Assembly (NCBI RefSeq): GCF_021283305.1
Contig: NZ_JAJSOK010000052.1
Coordinates: forward strand, 1 to 55,413
Reading direction: 5' to 3'
Length of the DNA: 55,413 bases
Source of the DNA: Pseudonocardia kujensis
GTDB lineage: Bacteria > Actinomycetota > Actinomycetes > Mycobacteriales > Pseudonocardiaceae
Below, in pieces: positions 40,453-50,123 of this stretch. Below the pieces are notes generated by a model that searched no databases, had not been told where the DNA came from, and saw nothing but the letters and a program-made list of their open reading frames with translations. Positions within the stretch are counted from its first letter, which is position 1. Every line of letters begins with the position of its first letter. A program made the translations under genes and the position numbers.

Positions 40453-40980
40453 TCACCCGTCCTTCGACGTCGTTGCCCGCTGCACCGCGCCGAGCAGCAG
40501 CTTGGCCACGACGCCGACGGCGAGCAGCCCGGTGATCATCTGCGTCGTCACGACGATGCGAGCGGCCTGGGTGACGGGGGTGATGTCGCCGAACCCGACC
40601 GTCGCGAAGACGGTCGTGGTGAAGTAGAGCGCGTCCGTGTGGTTCATGCGCTGCGTGAACGCGGCCGGCGCGGCGGTCGACATGACCGTGTAGATGGACG
40701 AGTAGAGCAGCAGGAGGGCGGGCAGGCCGATCGTCGCCGTCTCGGCGGCACGCAGCCGTGGGACGTCGGACCGGATGATGGCCCGGGTCTGCCACACCAC
40801 GGCGCCGGCGAGCACGGTCAGGCCGGCCAGGAACCAGACCAGGATGCCGACGTCGATCGGCCGGTCGAGCGGCGCGCGGTAGTAGAGGACGACCAGCAGC
40901 ACGGTGGACACCACCGAGCGGATCAGCGAGGCCGCGATCTGACGCCGCCGGGACCGGCGCCGCTCGGGCCGCCCCCTCAC
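40453..40980 (-). CDS. Small potassium-channel-type membrane protein
   Basis: A 175-residue protein with four membrane segments, the last two enclosing a pore loop ALYFTTTVFATVGFGDITPV. TVGFGD is a K+ selectivity filter variant. An N-terminal basic stretch (RGRPERRRSRRRQ) precedes helix 1, and the C-terminus is short (LLLGAVQRATTSKDG), without a nucleotide-binding domain. Similar small proteins with an Ion_trans_2 pore are common in actinomycetes, with unknown roles in K+ balance. GTG start without an evident ribosome site. Second K+ channel in the window, after the one at 8368. Confidence 0.82.
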   Translation of the reverse strand: MRGRPERRRSRRRQIAASLIRSVVSTVLLVVLYYRAPLDRPIDVGILVWFLAGLTVLAGAVVWQTRAIIRSDVPRLRAAETATIGLPALLLLYSSIYTVMSTAAPAAFTQRMNHTDALYFTTTVFATVGFGDITPVTQAARIVVTTQMITGLLAVGVVAKLLLGAVQRATTSKDG

Positions 40981-41071
40981 CGGGCCTGCCGGGCCGGTCG
41001 CCGTCCGCCTCCCACCCCGGCCTCCCCTCCACGCGAGCGGCCAGTCTCGCGGCGGACCCCGGGCCGGCGGG

Positions 41072-41860
41072 TCACCCGCCGGAGGTGGCCCCGTCCCGGG
41101 TCGAGGGCCGGGGCGTCCGTGCGGGCGGTTGCTCGGCGCGCTCGCGGATCGTCCGGTTCACCGCGCGCCCGAACGCGGTGACCACCCCCTGCACCGTGAC
41201 CGGCTTGAGCCGGGACAGTGCCGCGGCCAGCCGGGACCGCTGCTCCGCGGGCCGGCCCGCGTCCCGGTAGGGCTGCAGGACCTCCTCCTGGAACAGCGTC
41301 ATCAGGTCGTCGGCCAGCGCGGAGGTGTGCCGGTCGATGACCGCGCGGGAGCGGCGCCAGAACTCCGCCGGCAGCCCGAAGTCCAGCGCGTCGAGCCCGG
41401 CGCCGAGCGCGATCGGGCCCTGCACGCGGTAGCGGTCCCCGTCCACCGGCTCGACGGCGCCGTAGGCGACCAGCTTGTCGACGGCCTCGTCGTCGAGCGG
41501 CCGGCCGGCCCGGGCCTCGAGCCCGGCGTGGTCCACCTCGTCGAGCTGCTCGGGAGCCCACGGCGTGAGCAGTGCCAGCTGCAGCGCGAGCTCCTCGGGA
41601 CCGGCCGAGTGGGGGAGGCGCTCGAGGTGCCGCTCGATGGCCGTCAGGGTGAACCCGAGGTCGCTGAGCTCGGCGACCAGCAGGAGCCGCGCGACGTGGT
41701 CCGGCCCGTACAGCCCGGTGCGGCCGCGGAGCTGCGGTGGCGGGAGCAGGCCACGACCGGCGTAGTACCGGATCGTCCGCACCGTGGTGCCGGTGCGGGC
41801 GGCCAGCTGGTCGACGGTGAGGAGCTCGGGATCGGGTCCCGCAGGCGCCGGTGCTGCCAT
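41072..41860 (-). CDS. MerR-family transcriptional regulator (divergent from fadAB)
   Basis: A 262-residue MerR protein with LTVDQLAARTGTTVRTIRYY and AGRGLLPPPQLRGRTGLYG then HVARLLLVAELSDLGFTLTA in the DNA-binding part. The C-terminal domain has helices around FWRRSRAVIDRHTSALADDL, likely for an acyl-type ligand. The ATG follows a TAACGT box by seven bases (leaderless); GTG 41869 is less likely. Divergent from fadA-fadB, with inverted repeats between, so it probably controls beta-oxidation genes. Confidence 0.87.
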   Translation of the reverse strand: MAAPAPAGPDPELLTVDQLAARTGTTVRTIRYYAGRGLLPPPQLRGRTGLYGPDHVARLLLVAELSDLGFTLTAIERHLERLPHSAGPEELALQLALLTPWAPEQLDEVDHAGLEARAGRPLDDEAVDKLVAYGAVEPVDGDRYRVQGPIALGAGLDALDFGLPAEFWRRSRAVIDRHTSALADDLMTLFQEEVLQPYRDAGRPAEQRSRLAAALSRLKPVTVQGVVTAFGRAVNRTIRERAEQPPARTPRPSTRDGATSGG

Positions 41861-41867
41861 GCCGGGC

Positions 41868-41924
41868 ACGTTACGGCACGGGTTGACCTATGTGACAGTC
41901 CTGCTGTAACAATTCTGCTGTCAC
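41868..41924. promoter_or_regulatory. Divergent MerR/fadA promoter region with operator repeats
   Basis: Minus strand: TAACGT box (complement of 41868-41873). Plus strand: TTGACC (41883-41888) and a weak -10 TAACAA (41907-41912) spaced by 18. Half-sites GTGACAG (41892-41898), CTGTAAC (41904-41910) and CTGTCAC (41918-41924) form overlapping inverted repeats; the first pair spans 19 bp, like MerR sites placed between -35 and -10. Confidence 0.5.
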
Positions 41925-41985
41925 GATCGGACGCGAGGCGGCGCCACCGCCCGCGCTGGGCAGACTTCTTCACGAGAGGGTTCGC

Positions 41986-43218
<1,233 letters not shown>

Positions 43219-43232
43219 GGGGATCGACGGCA

Positions 43233-45395
43233 GTGACCGACCAGAAGGCCGTGCGCTGGGAGAAGGACTCCGACGGGGTCGCGATCGTCACCCTGGACGA
43301 CCCGAACGCCAGCGCCAACACGATGAACGACGCCTACAAGCAGGCCATGGGCGAGGTGATCACCGAGCTCGAGGCCGCGCGGGACGATCTCACCGGCGTC
43401 GTGATCACCTCGGCCAAGAAGACCTTCTTCGCCGGCGGCAACCTCGACGACCTGAGCGCGGCGAAGCCGGAGGACGGCGCGGCGGTGTTCGAGAACGTCA
43501 CCGAGGTCAAGGCGCAGCTGCGCCGGCTGGAGAAGCTGGGCCGGCCCGTCGTGGCGGCGATGAACGGCACCGCGCTCGGCGGCGGCCTGGAGATCGGGCT
43601 GGCCTGCCACCACCGGATCGGGCTCGACGCGAAGGGCGTGGTCTACGGCCTGCCCGAGGTCACCCTGGGCCTGTTGCCCGGCGGCGGCGGCGTCACCCGC
43701 ATCACCCGGCTGCTGGGCATCGCCAACGGGTTCATGAACGTCCTCGCGCAGGGCCAGCGGCTCACGCCCGCCAAGGCCCTGGAGCTGGGGGTGCTCCACG
43801 ACGTGGCCTCCTCGAAGGAGGAGATGCTGGCCAAGGCCAAGGCCTGGATCGCGGAGAACCCCGAGGCCAAGCAGCCGTGGGACATCCCGGGCTACAAGAT
43901 CCCGGGCGGCACCCCGTCGAACCCGAAGCTCGCCGCGATCCTGCCGGCGTTCCCGGCGAACCTGCGCAAGCAGCTCAAGGGCGCGCCGATGCCGGCCCCG
44001 CGCAACATCCTCTCGGCCGCCGTCGAGGGCGCGCAGGTGGACTTCGACACGGCGCTGCGCATCGAGAGCCGGTACTTCGTGGACCTGGTCGTGGGCCAGG
44101 TCTCGAAGAACATGACCAAGGCGTTCTTCTTCGACCTGCAGGCCATCAACGGCGGCAAGTCCCGCCCCGACGGCTTCGCGAAGTACACGCCCCGCAAGGT
44201 CGCCGTGCTCGGCGCCGGGATGATGGGCGCGGGCATCGCCTACGTCTGCGCCCAGGCCGGCTGGGAGGTCGTGCTCAAGGACGTCTCGCTGGAGGCGGCC
44301 GAGAAGGGCAAGGGCTACTCCGAGGGCCTGGTCGCCAAGGGTGTCAAGCGCGGCAAGGTGACCGTGGAGAAGGGCGAGGCGCTGCTCGAGCGCATCACCC
44401 CGACCGCGGACTACGCCGACCTCGCGGGCTGCGACATCGTCATCGAGGCCGTGTTCGAGTCGGTGGCGCTCAAGCAGGAGGTCTTCCGCGAGGCGATGAA
44501 GGTCGTCGAGCCGGACGCGCTGCTCTGCTCGAACACCTCCACCCTGCCGATCACCGAGCTCGCCGCCGGCATCGACCGCCCCGGCGACTTCATCGGCCTG
44601 CACTTCTTCTCCCCGGTGGACAAGATGCCGCTGGTCGAGATCATCAAGGGCGAGCGGACCTCGGACGCCACGCTCGCCAAGGCCTTCGACGTCACCCTCG
44701 GGATCCGCAAGACCCCGATCGTCGTCAACGACTCGCGCGGGTTCTTCACCAGCCGCGTGATCGGCACCTTCGTCAACGAGGGCATCTCGATGCTCGCCGA
44801 GGGCATCGACCCGCAGACGATCGAGCAGGCGTCGTCCCAGGCCGGCTACCCCGCGCCCGTCCTGCAGCTCATGGACGAGCTCACCCTCACCCTGCCGCAG
44901 AAGATCCGCAAGGAGACGCAGGCGGCTGTCGAATCGGCGGGCGGCTCCTGGGTGCCGCACCCGGCGGACGAGATCGTCGACCGGATGGTCGACGAGTTCG
45001 GGCGCAAGGGGAAGAGCTCGGGCGCCGGGTTCTACGAGTACGCCGAGGGCAGGCGCGTCCGGCTGTGGCCGGGCCTGCGGGAGCACTTCGGGGCCACGAA
45101 CCACGAGGTGGACCTGCAGGAGCTCTCCGAGCGCATGCTGGTGATCGAGTCCCTCGAGACGGTGCGCTGCTTCGACGAGGGCGTGCTCGAGACCGTGCCC
45201 GACGCCAACATCGGCTCGATCTTCGGCATCGGCTTCCCGGCCTGGACGGGCGGTGTCATGCAGTACATCGAGGGCTTCCCGGGCGGCGTCGCCGGCTTCG
45301 TGAAGCGGGCGGACGAGTTCGCGGCCAAGTACGGCCCGCGTTTCGAGGTCCCGGAGTCCCTGCGCAAGCGGGCGCAGGAGACCGCGGCGGCCTGA
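43233..45395 (+). CDS. fadB: Multifunctional beta-oxidation protein (enoyl-CoA hydratase/3-hydroxyacyl-CoA dehydrogenase)
   Basis: A 720-residue trifunctional alpha subunit. The crotonase domain (about 1-190; VAAMNGTALGGGLEIGLACH, VYGLPEVTLGLLPGGGGVTR) hydrates enoyl-CoA; a linker follows; the NAD domain begins VAVLGAGMMGAGIAYVCAQA (near 320), with HFFSPVDKMPLVEII and NDSRGFFTSRVIGTFVNEG; two C-terminal dehydrogenase domains close it (about 510-720). GTG with GAGGGG ten bases upstream. Starts 14 bases after fadA stop; a 16-bp stem terminator ends the operon. Size is normal for the family. Confidence 0.93.
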   Translation: MTDQKAVRWEKDSDGVAIVTLDDPNASANTMNDAYKQAMGEVITELEAARDDLTGVVITSAKKTFFAGGNLDDLSAAKPEDGAAVFENVTEVKAQLRRLEKLGRPVVAAMNGTALGGGLEIGLACHHRIGLDAKGVVYGLPEVTLGLLPGGGGVTRITRLLGIANGFMNVLAQGQRLTPAKALELGVLHDVASSKEEMLAKAKAWIAENPEAKQPWDIPGYKIPGGTPSNPKLAAILPAFPANLRKQLKGAPMPAPRNILSAAVEGAQVDFDTALRIESRYFVDLVVGQVSKNMTKAFFFDLQAINGGKSRPDGFAKYTPRKVAVLGAGMMGAGIAYVCAQAGWEVVLKDVSLEAAEKGKGYSEGLVAKGVKRGKVTVEKGEALLERITPTADYADLAGCDIVIEAVFESVALKQEVFREAMKVVEPDALLCSNTSTLPITELAAGIDRPGDFIGLHFFSPVDKMPLVEIIKGERTSDATLAKAFDVTLGIRKTPIVVNDSRGFFTSRVIGTFVNEGISMLAEGIDPQTIEQASSQAGYPAPVLQLMDELTLTLPQKIRKETQAAVESAGGSWVPHPADEIVDRMVDEFGRKGKSSGAGFYEYAEGRRVRLWPGLREHFGATNHEVDLQELSERMLVIESLETVRCFDEGVLETVPDANIGSIFGIGFPAWTGGVMQYIEGFPGGVAGFVKRADEFAAKYGPRFEVPESLRKRAQETAAA

Positions 45396-45412
45396 GCCCC
45401 CGAGCGCTCGAT

Positions 45413-45449
45413 CGGCGCCCCGGTGCGGTCCGTCCGCACCGGGGCGCCG
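45413..45449 (+). terminator. Strong terminator after fadAB
   Basis: A perfect 16-bp inverted repeat, CGGCGCCCCGGTGCGG (45413-45428) and CCGCACCGGGGCGCCG (45434-45449), with loop TCCGT lies 17 bases after the fadB stop. Confidence 0.88.
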
Positions 45450-45495
45450 TCGGCGTACTCAGCTTGTTTTCAGGCAAATCGGGCACCCTGACGCC

Positions 45496-46122
45496 GTGGC
45501 CGACTGGGTGTTCTCGATCGTCGACAGTCTCGGAGCCGCCGGGGTGGGGCTCCTGATCTTCCTCGAGAACGTGATCCCGCCGATCCCGTCCGAGGTGATC
45601 CTGCCGCTCGCGGGCTTCCGGGCCCGGGTCGGCGCGATCGACGCCCAGTGGGTCTGGCCGGCCGCGACCGCCGGGTCGGTCGCCGGCGCGCTCGTGCTCT
45701 ACGGGCTGGGCGCGTGGCTGGGCTACGAGCGGCTGCACGAGCTGGCGGGCAAGCGCTGGTTCGTGCTGTCCAGCCGCAAGGACCTCGAGCGCGGCCACGC
45801 CCTGTTCGCGCGGCACGGGGGCGCGATCGTGCTGTTCGCCCGCTGCGTGCCGCTGATCCGCAGCGTCGTGTCCGTCCCGGCCGGCCTCGCCCGGATGCCG
45901 CTCTGGCGGTTCACCGTGCTCACGGCCGTCGGCAGCGGGGTGTGGAACGCCGTGTTCCTCGGCCTGGGCTGGCTGCTGGGGGAGAACTGGGAGCAGGTCG
46001 AGGGCTACCTCGCGCCGGTGTCGACGGTGATGCTGGTCCTGGTCGTCCTGGGTCTGTTCTGGCTGGTCGTGCGCCGGCTGCGCGGGCGGAACCGGAGGGG
46101 TGGCGCACACCGCGCCCGATGA
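45496..46122 (+). CDS. DedA-family membrane protein
   Basis: A 208-residue integral membrane protein with the DedA/SNARE-associated fold. The helical re-entrant motif is FLENVIPPIPSEVILPLAG (near 24-42), and the second conserved motif is FARCVPLIRSVVSVPAGLA then RMPLWRFTVL. Relatives flip undecaprenyl phosphate or phospholipids or help keep the membrane potential. About five membrane segments. GTG start directly after the fadAB terminator; it is followed by a separate gene at 46195. The exact lipid is not inferable. Confidence 0.88.
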   Translation: MADWVFSIVDSLGAAGVGLLIFLENVIPPIPSEVILPLAGFRARVGAIDAQWVWPAATAGSVAGALVLYGLGAWLGYERLHELAGKRWFVLSSRKDLERGHALFARHGGAIVLFARCVPLIRSVVSVPAGLARMPLWRFTVLTAVGSGVWNAVFLGLGWLLGENWEQVEGYLAPVSTVMLVLVVLGLFWLVVRRLRGRNRRGGAHRAR

Positions 46123-46194
46123 GCGCCGCACGAGGTTGCCTGCGCGCCCGCGACGGGTCACGATCGTCCGTCGGAGACGGCGGAGGGGCGACGC

Positions 46195-46965
46195 GTGACC
46201 ACGGAGCAGGACTGGGCGGAGGACCGGCAGCGGTTCGTCTCCTCCGACGACCGGATCGCGGGGCCGCTGGCCGCCGAGTTCGTGGCGCTCGCCTCCGCCC
46301 TGCTGGAGGCGAGCACCGTCGCGGAGGTGCTGGACCGGGTGATCCGGACGGCGAAGGCCGTGGTGCCGGGGGCGGACCTGGTGAGCGTCACGTTGCGCGA
46401 CCCGGAGCGCGGCTTCCACACCCCGGTCGAGACCGAGCCGCTGGCCACCCGGCTCGACGAGCTGCAGTACCGGCTCGACGAGGGCCCGTGCGTGGCCGCC
46501 ACCCGCCGGGAGGGGATGGGGCTGGTCCAGGAGGCGGACCTCGTCGCCTCGGAGCAGTTCCCGCGGTGGGGTCCGGCCGCGGCCGACCTCGGGATCCACG
46601 GGGTGCTGGCCGTCGGCCTGTTCCCCGACGGCGACGCCCCGCGGATGGGCGCCCTGAACCTCTACACGCGGGAGCGGGGCGGGCTCGACGTGGCCGAGCG
46701 GGAGGTGGCGCTCGTGCTCGCCGCGCACGCGTCGACGGCGCTGGCCGCCACCCAGGCCTGCGCGGCCGCCGACCTGGAGACCGCCCAGCTGCGCCGGGCC
46801 CTGCAGAGCCGGGACGTGATCGGCCAGGCCAAGGGCATCCTGATGGAGCGGCGCGGGGTCTCGGCGGACGAGGCCTTCGACATCCTCCGCCGCACCTCGC
46901 AGCAGCTCAACGTCAAGCTCGCACAGGTCGCCGAGACGCTCGCCGGCCGCCGGTCGGAGCTGTGA
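46195..46965 (+). CDS. GAF-ANTAR domain regulator (RNA antiterminator type)
   Basis: A 256-residue cytosolic regulator. A GAF domain spans about residues 30-180 (LDEGPCVAATRREG, MGALNLYTRERGGLD) and an ANTAR RNA-binding domain the last 60 residues: IGQAKGILMERRGVSADEAF then DILRRTSQQLNVKLAQVAET. ANTAR proteins bind paired hexaloops in leader RNA and prevent termination. Actinomycetes carry many; targets are rarely nearby. GTG start with a GGAGGGG site. No two-hexaloop leader was recognised next to it. Confidence 0.88.
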   Translation: MTTEQDWAEDRQRFVSSDDRIAGPLAAEFVALASALLEASTVAEVLDRVIRTAKAVVPGADLVSVTLRDPERGFHTPVETEPLATRLDELQYRLDEGPCVAATRREGMGLVQEADLVASEQFPRWGPAAADLGIHGVLAVGLFPDGDAPRMGALNLYTRERGGLDVAEREVALVLAAHASTALAATQACAAADLETAQLRRALQSRDVIGQAKGILMERRGVSADEAFDILRRTSQQLNVKLAQVAETLAGRRSEL

Positions 46966-47050
46966 GCCGGCCCGTCATGAGCAGGTAGTAGCCGGCCGCG
47001 GCCGACCAGGCGAGCGGCTCGAGCACGCCGGCGTCGAACCCGGCCAGCGG

Positions 47051-47240
47051 TGGTGGGAGAGCCCCACGTGCCGGGCCGCGCGCGACGGCCGCTCCTACGC
47101 CCTCACCGTCGACCTCGACGACGAGGAGGCCTACCGGACTTATGACCGGGACGCCGAGCACAACCGGATCCGGCGCGAGCTCTTCGCCCCGATCTCGGAC
47201 CACATCGACCGCATCCGGTTCCGAATCCCGGACCGAGTCC
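47051..47240 (+). pseudogene. Relic of a stress-responsive alpha/beta-barrel (Dabb) protein
   Basis: The plus frame reads YALTVDLDDEEAYRTYDRDA then EHNRIRRELFAPISDHIDRI, the C-terminal two thirds of a Dabb-domain protein. There is no start codon with a ribosome site, no N-terminal half, and the frame runs on for 170 bases without family sequence, so it is a decayed remnant. Confidence 0.5.
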
Positions 47241-47377
47241 GCCCGCGCACGGAACGCAGTGGCGTGATCACCGGCGTCGTGCGCCGAACCCCGGAGCCCG
47301 AAGGGCGCCGAGCGACGATCACCGCTGCTCAGATGCCCTTTTGTGCGCCTCGTCCGCGGTCGTGGTCGGTCGTCCAC

Positions 47378-47423
47378 TTGACATCACTACCCCAGTGGCT
47401 GCATGGTTACCTACATGAGTAAC
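47378..47423 (+). promoter_or_regulatory. Promoter and operator of the GntR-ABC operon
   Basis: TTGACA at 47378-47383 is a perfect -35; no good -10 is seen at the usual spacing. GTTAC (47406-47410) and GTAAC (47419-47423) form an inverted repeat with an 8-base gap, a plausible GntR site 36 bases before the GTG. Confidence 0.4.
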
Positions 47424-47458
47424 GAACCAACGGACTGGGACAGGGCGGGGCGGTCACC

Positions 47459-47821
47459 GTGATCGACGACGGGCGCCCCCTCTTCCTGCAGATCGCCGAG
47501 CAGATCGAGGCGTCGATCATCGACGGCTCGCTGCCGGAGGAGGGCCAGGTCCCGTCGACCAACGAGCTGGCCGCGTTCCACCGGATCAACCCGGCGACGG
47601 CCGCGAAGGGCGTGAACCAGCTCGTCGCCGACGGGGTGCTGTACAAGCGGAGGGGGATCGGGATGTTCGTCAGCACGGGCGCACGGACGCAGCTGCTGGA
47701 GCGACGCCGCGAGGAGTTCGCGAAGCAGTTCGTCGCGCCGCTGCTGGCGGAGGCCCGCAGGCTCGGGATGGACGCCGAGCAGATCAAGAAGATGATCGAC
47801 GTCTGGGGGGACGACGAATGA
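47459..47821 (+). CDS. GntR-family regulator, YtrA type
   Basis: A 120-residue short GntR protein: winged helix with PLFLQIAEQIEASIIDGSLP and VPSTNELAAFHRINPATAAK, wing LVADGVLYKRRGIGMFVS, and a short helical tail for dimerisation (to DAEQIKKMIDVWGDDE) instead of a ligand domain. YtrA proteins repress ABC transporter operons in which they are the first gene, exactly the case here: its stop overlaps the ATP-binding gene by ATGA. GTG start. An inverted repeat upstream is the likely autoregulatory site. Confidence 0.9.
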   Translation: MIDDGRPLFLQIAEQIEASIIDGSLPEEGQVPSTNELAAFHRINPATAAKGVNQLVADGVLYKRRGIGMFVSTGARTQLLERRREEFAKQFVAPLLAEARRLGMDAEQIKKMIDVWGDDE

Positions 47822-48723
47822 CGGCGGTGCGGATGCGCGGGGTCGTGAAGCGCTACGGCGGCTTCACCGCGCTCGACGACGTGAACCTCGAACTCAGGGA
47901 GAACACCGTCCACGGCCTGCTCGGCCGCAACGGTGCCGGCAAGACCACCATCATGCAGATCCTGACCGGTCAGGGCTTCGAGACGGCGGGCGAGGTCGAG
48001 GTGTTCGGCCTGCACCCGTACGAGAACCCGACCGTGCTGGACCGGGTGTGCTTCATCCGGGAGGCGCAGAAGTACCCGGACAGCTTCCGGGTGCGCGACG
48101 CGCTGAGCGCGGCGGCGATGCTCTACCCGAACTGGGACGCCGACCTCGCCGCGTCCCTGGTCGAGGAGTTCCACCTGCGCACCAGGCAGACGATCAAGAA
48201 GCTCTCCCGCGGCCAGCTCTCGGCCGTCGGGGTGATCATCGGCCTCGCCTCGCGGGCACCGCTGACCTTCTTCGACGAGCCCTACCTGGGCCTCGACGCC
48301 GTCGCGCGGCAGCTGTTCTACGACCGGCTGCTCACCGACTACGCCGCGCACCCGCGCACGATCGTGCTCAGCACGCACCTGATCGACGAGGTCTCCGACC
48401 TGATCGAGCACGTCGTCGTGATCGACAAGGGCCGCATCCTGATGGACGAGGACGCCGACGTGCTGCGCGGCCGGGCGGTCACGGTCACCGGACCGGCGGC
48501 CGCGGTGAAGGCCTTCGCCGCCGGCCACACCGAGCTGCACCGCGAGGAGCTGGGGGGCTTCCTGCGGGTCACGCTCGAGGGCGCCGACCCCGACACCCGG
48601 CTGCGCTCGGAGGGGCTGGAGTTCGAGCCCGTCTCGCTGCAGCAGCTGGTGGTCCGCACGACCCAGCTCGCGACGGAGCCCCGCCGCGAGAACCACGACG
48701 GCCGGGAGGTGGCCGCGCGATGA
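47818..48723 (+). CDS. ABC transporter ATP-binding protein
   Basis: A 301-residue ATPase: Walker A GRNGAGKTT (near 39), signature LSRGQLSAVG, Walker B PLTFFDEPYLGLDAVA and switch His in LSTHLIDEVSDLIEHV. The signature is LSRGQ instead of LSGGQ, common in this group. The last 70 residues form an accessory domain. Resembles exporters of antimicrobial peptides or cell-wall-stress systems (YtrB/BcrA-like). ATG overlaps the GntR stop; the stop overlaps the permease start by four bases. Confidence 0.92.
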   Translation: MTAVRMRGVVKRYGGFTALDDVNLELRENTVHGLLGRNGAGKTTIMQILTGQGFETAGEVEVFGLHPYENPTVLDRVCFIREAQKYPDSFRVRDALSAAAMLYPNWDADLAASLVEEFHLRTRQTIKKLSRGQLSAVGVIIGLASRAPLTFFDEPYLGLDAVARQLFYDRLLTDYAAHPRTIVLSTHLIDEVSDLIEHVVVIDKGRILMDEDADVLRGRAVTVTGPAAAVKAFAAGHTELHREELGGFLRVTLEGADPDTRLRSEGLEFEPVSLQQLVVRTTQLATEPRRENHDGREVAAR

Positions 48724-49469
48724 CCGCCGCTCCGCACCTCGCCCCGTCCGCGCTCCACACGCCGGGCCGGCGCCGCCGCCCGCTCGCCGTCGCGCGGATG
48801 CAGCTGATCAACCTGCCCGTGCAGCTGGGGATGCCCTGGCTGATCCTCGCCCTCGCCTTCGCGATCAACCTGGTGATCTTCGCGCTGGTGCCGGACCCAC
48901 CCGCGGGCGAGCCGAAGGTGACCGGCGGGCTCCTGTCGATCTACATCTTCGTGGTCGTGGCCCACCTGGTGACGATGACGCAGGTCTTCCCGTTCGCCCT
49001 CGGGCTCTCGGTGACGCGACGCGACTTCTTCACCGGCACCGCGCTGTTCGTCCTGGCGCAGGCGGCGGTCCAGGGCCTGCTGCTGACCCTGCTGCTCGTG
49101 CTCGAGGAGGCGACCGGCGGCTGGGGCATGGGGCTGCACTTCTTCGGGGTGCCGTTCCTGGTGCAGCAGAACTGGGTGCTGCAGTGGCTCGTCTACACCG
49201 TGCCCTTCCTGCTGTTCTCCTTCGTGAGCATCCTCGCCGGCACGATCTACAAGCGGTTCGGCCAGCTCGGGATGTGGACCGCGTCGATCGGCCTGCTGCT
49301 GGCCGGCGGCATCGCCGCGGTCCTGCTCACCTGGCAGCAGGCGTGGCCGGCCGTGGGCCGCTTCTTCAGCGACACCCCCGCGGCGGTGTTGTTCGCCGGC
49401 TACCCGGCGGTCCTCGCGGCGCTGGCGGCCGGGGTCGCGTACCTGTTCCTGCGCCGCGCCACGGTGTAG
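48720..49469 (+). CDS. ABC transporter membrane protein (permease)
   Basis: A 249-residue protein with six hydrophobic segments: LGMPWLILALAFAINLVIFA, GGLLSIYIFVVVAHLVTMTQ, GTALFVLAQAAVQGLLLTL, LVYTVPFLLFSFVSILAGTI, MWTASIGLLLAGGIAAVLLT and LFAGYPAVLAALAAGVAYLF. No domain beyond ABC-2-like permease is evident. ATG overlaps the ATPase stop (ATGA), so it is the third gene of the GntR-ATPase-permease operon. Substrate unknown; such systems often respond to cell-envelope antibiotics. Confidence 0.8.
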   Translation: MTAAPHLAPSALHTPGRRRRPLAVARMQLINLPVQLGMPWLILALAFAINLVIFALVPDPPAGEPKVTGGLLSIYIFVVVAHLVTMTQVFPFALGLSVTRRDFFTGTALFVLAQAAVQGLLLTLLLVLEEATGGWGMGLHFFGVPFLVQQNWVLQWLVYTVPFLLFSFVSILAGTIYKRFGQLGMWTASIGLLLAGGIAAVLLTWQQAWPAVGRFFSDTPAAVLFAGYPAVLAALAAGVAYLFLRRATV

Positions 49470-49576
49470 CGCTCGCGACGGCGGTGGGGGACCGCCGAGG
49501 GGGAGCGGGAGGCCGTCGTCCCGGATCGGGGGGTCCGGGGCGGCGGCCCCCGCGTTCTCGGGGGCGACGTCCGTCC

Positions 49577-50119
49577 TCAGGTCCGCACGGTCACGTCGGG
49601 GTCCGGGGCGCCGGCGAAGTACCGGCGCTCCTGGGCGAGGAACCGGGCGCGGTGCGGGGCGTAGCCCGGCCAGTCGGCGCGGGCGCGCAGTCGTCGCTCC
49701 CGCTCCTCGTGCGGGCAGTCCACGCGGACCGCGAGGCTGGTGAAGGGCCGCAGTTCCGCCGCGCCCGCGCCACACCCCTCGAGCACGACGACCGGGACGC
49801 AGGGTTGGGTGCGCGGGTCCGCGGAGCGCACGTCGCGCTCCCAGATCCACGGCCACCAGCGGGCGGGGCGGCCGTGGAAGAGCGGTTCGGCGATCCACGC
49901 GCGGGCCAGCGGGATCGCGGCGGCGAGGCCCTCCCAGCCGGGGTAGAGCTCCTCGATCGAGAGGACCGGGGCGTCGACGGTCCGGCCGAGGTCCTCCGCG
50001 AGCACGCTCTTGCCCGAGCCGGACCAGCCGTCGACGGTGACGAGCCGGCACCCGCCCGGCCCGGGAAGGCACTCCCGGACGAGGTCGGGCAGGGCGCCGG
50101 CCGTCGTCGCGACTGTCAC
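49577..50119 (-). CDS. Uridine-kinase-like P-loop protein
   Basis: A 180-residue nucleotide-binding protein with Walker A in VTVDGWSGSGKSVLAEDLG (near 28-46), followed by VLSIEELYPGWEGLAAAIPL (equivalent of the substrate-binding region of uridine kinase) and PVVVLEGCGAGAAELRP (Walker B-like). The C-terminus has ERERRLRARADWPGYAPHRA, a lid-like segment. Probably phosphorylates a nucleoside or other small alcohol; the substrate is unknown. GTG start; it is four bases upstream of the 3' end of the PepSY gene on the same strand, so probably co-transcribed. Confidence 0.75.
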   Translation of the reverse strand: MTVATTAGALPDLVRECLPGPGGCRLVTVDGWSGSGKSVLAEDLGRTVDAPVLSIEELYPGWEGLAAAIPLARAWIAEPLFHGRPARWWPWIWERDVRSADPRTQPCVPVVVLEGCGAGAAELRPFTSLAVRVDCPHEERERRLRARADWPGYAPHRARFLAQERRYFAGAPDPDVTVRT

Positions 50120-50123
50120 GCGG

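Larger units (their letters stand above)
46966..47458. other. Gene-poor 493-bp stretch with pseudogene and promoter
   Basis: Holds the Dabb-domain relic at 47051-47240 and the control region of the YtrA-type operon near 47378-47423. The first 85 bases, read on the minus strand, give LEPLAWSAAAGYYLLMTGR, which looks protein-like but has no usable gene around it. Nothing else recognised. Confidence 0.5.

Noticed and set aside
46195..46965. ANTAR target hairpins for the adjacent genes
   Set aside because: No pair of hexaloop stems could be made out in the nearby leaders by eye.
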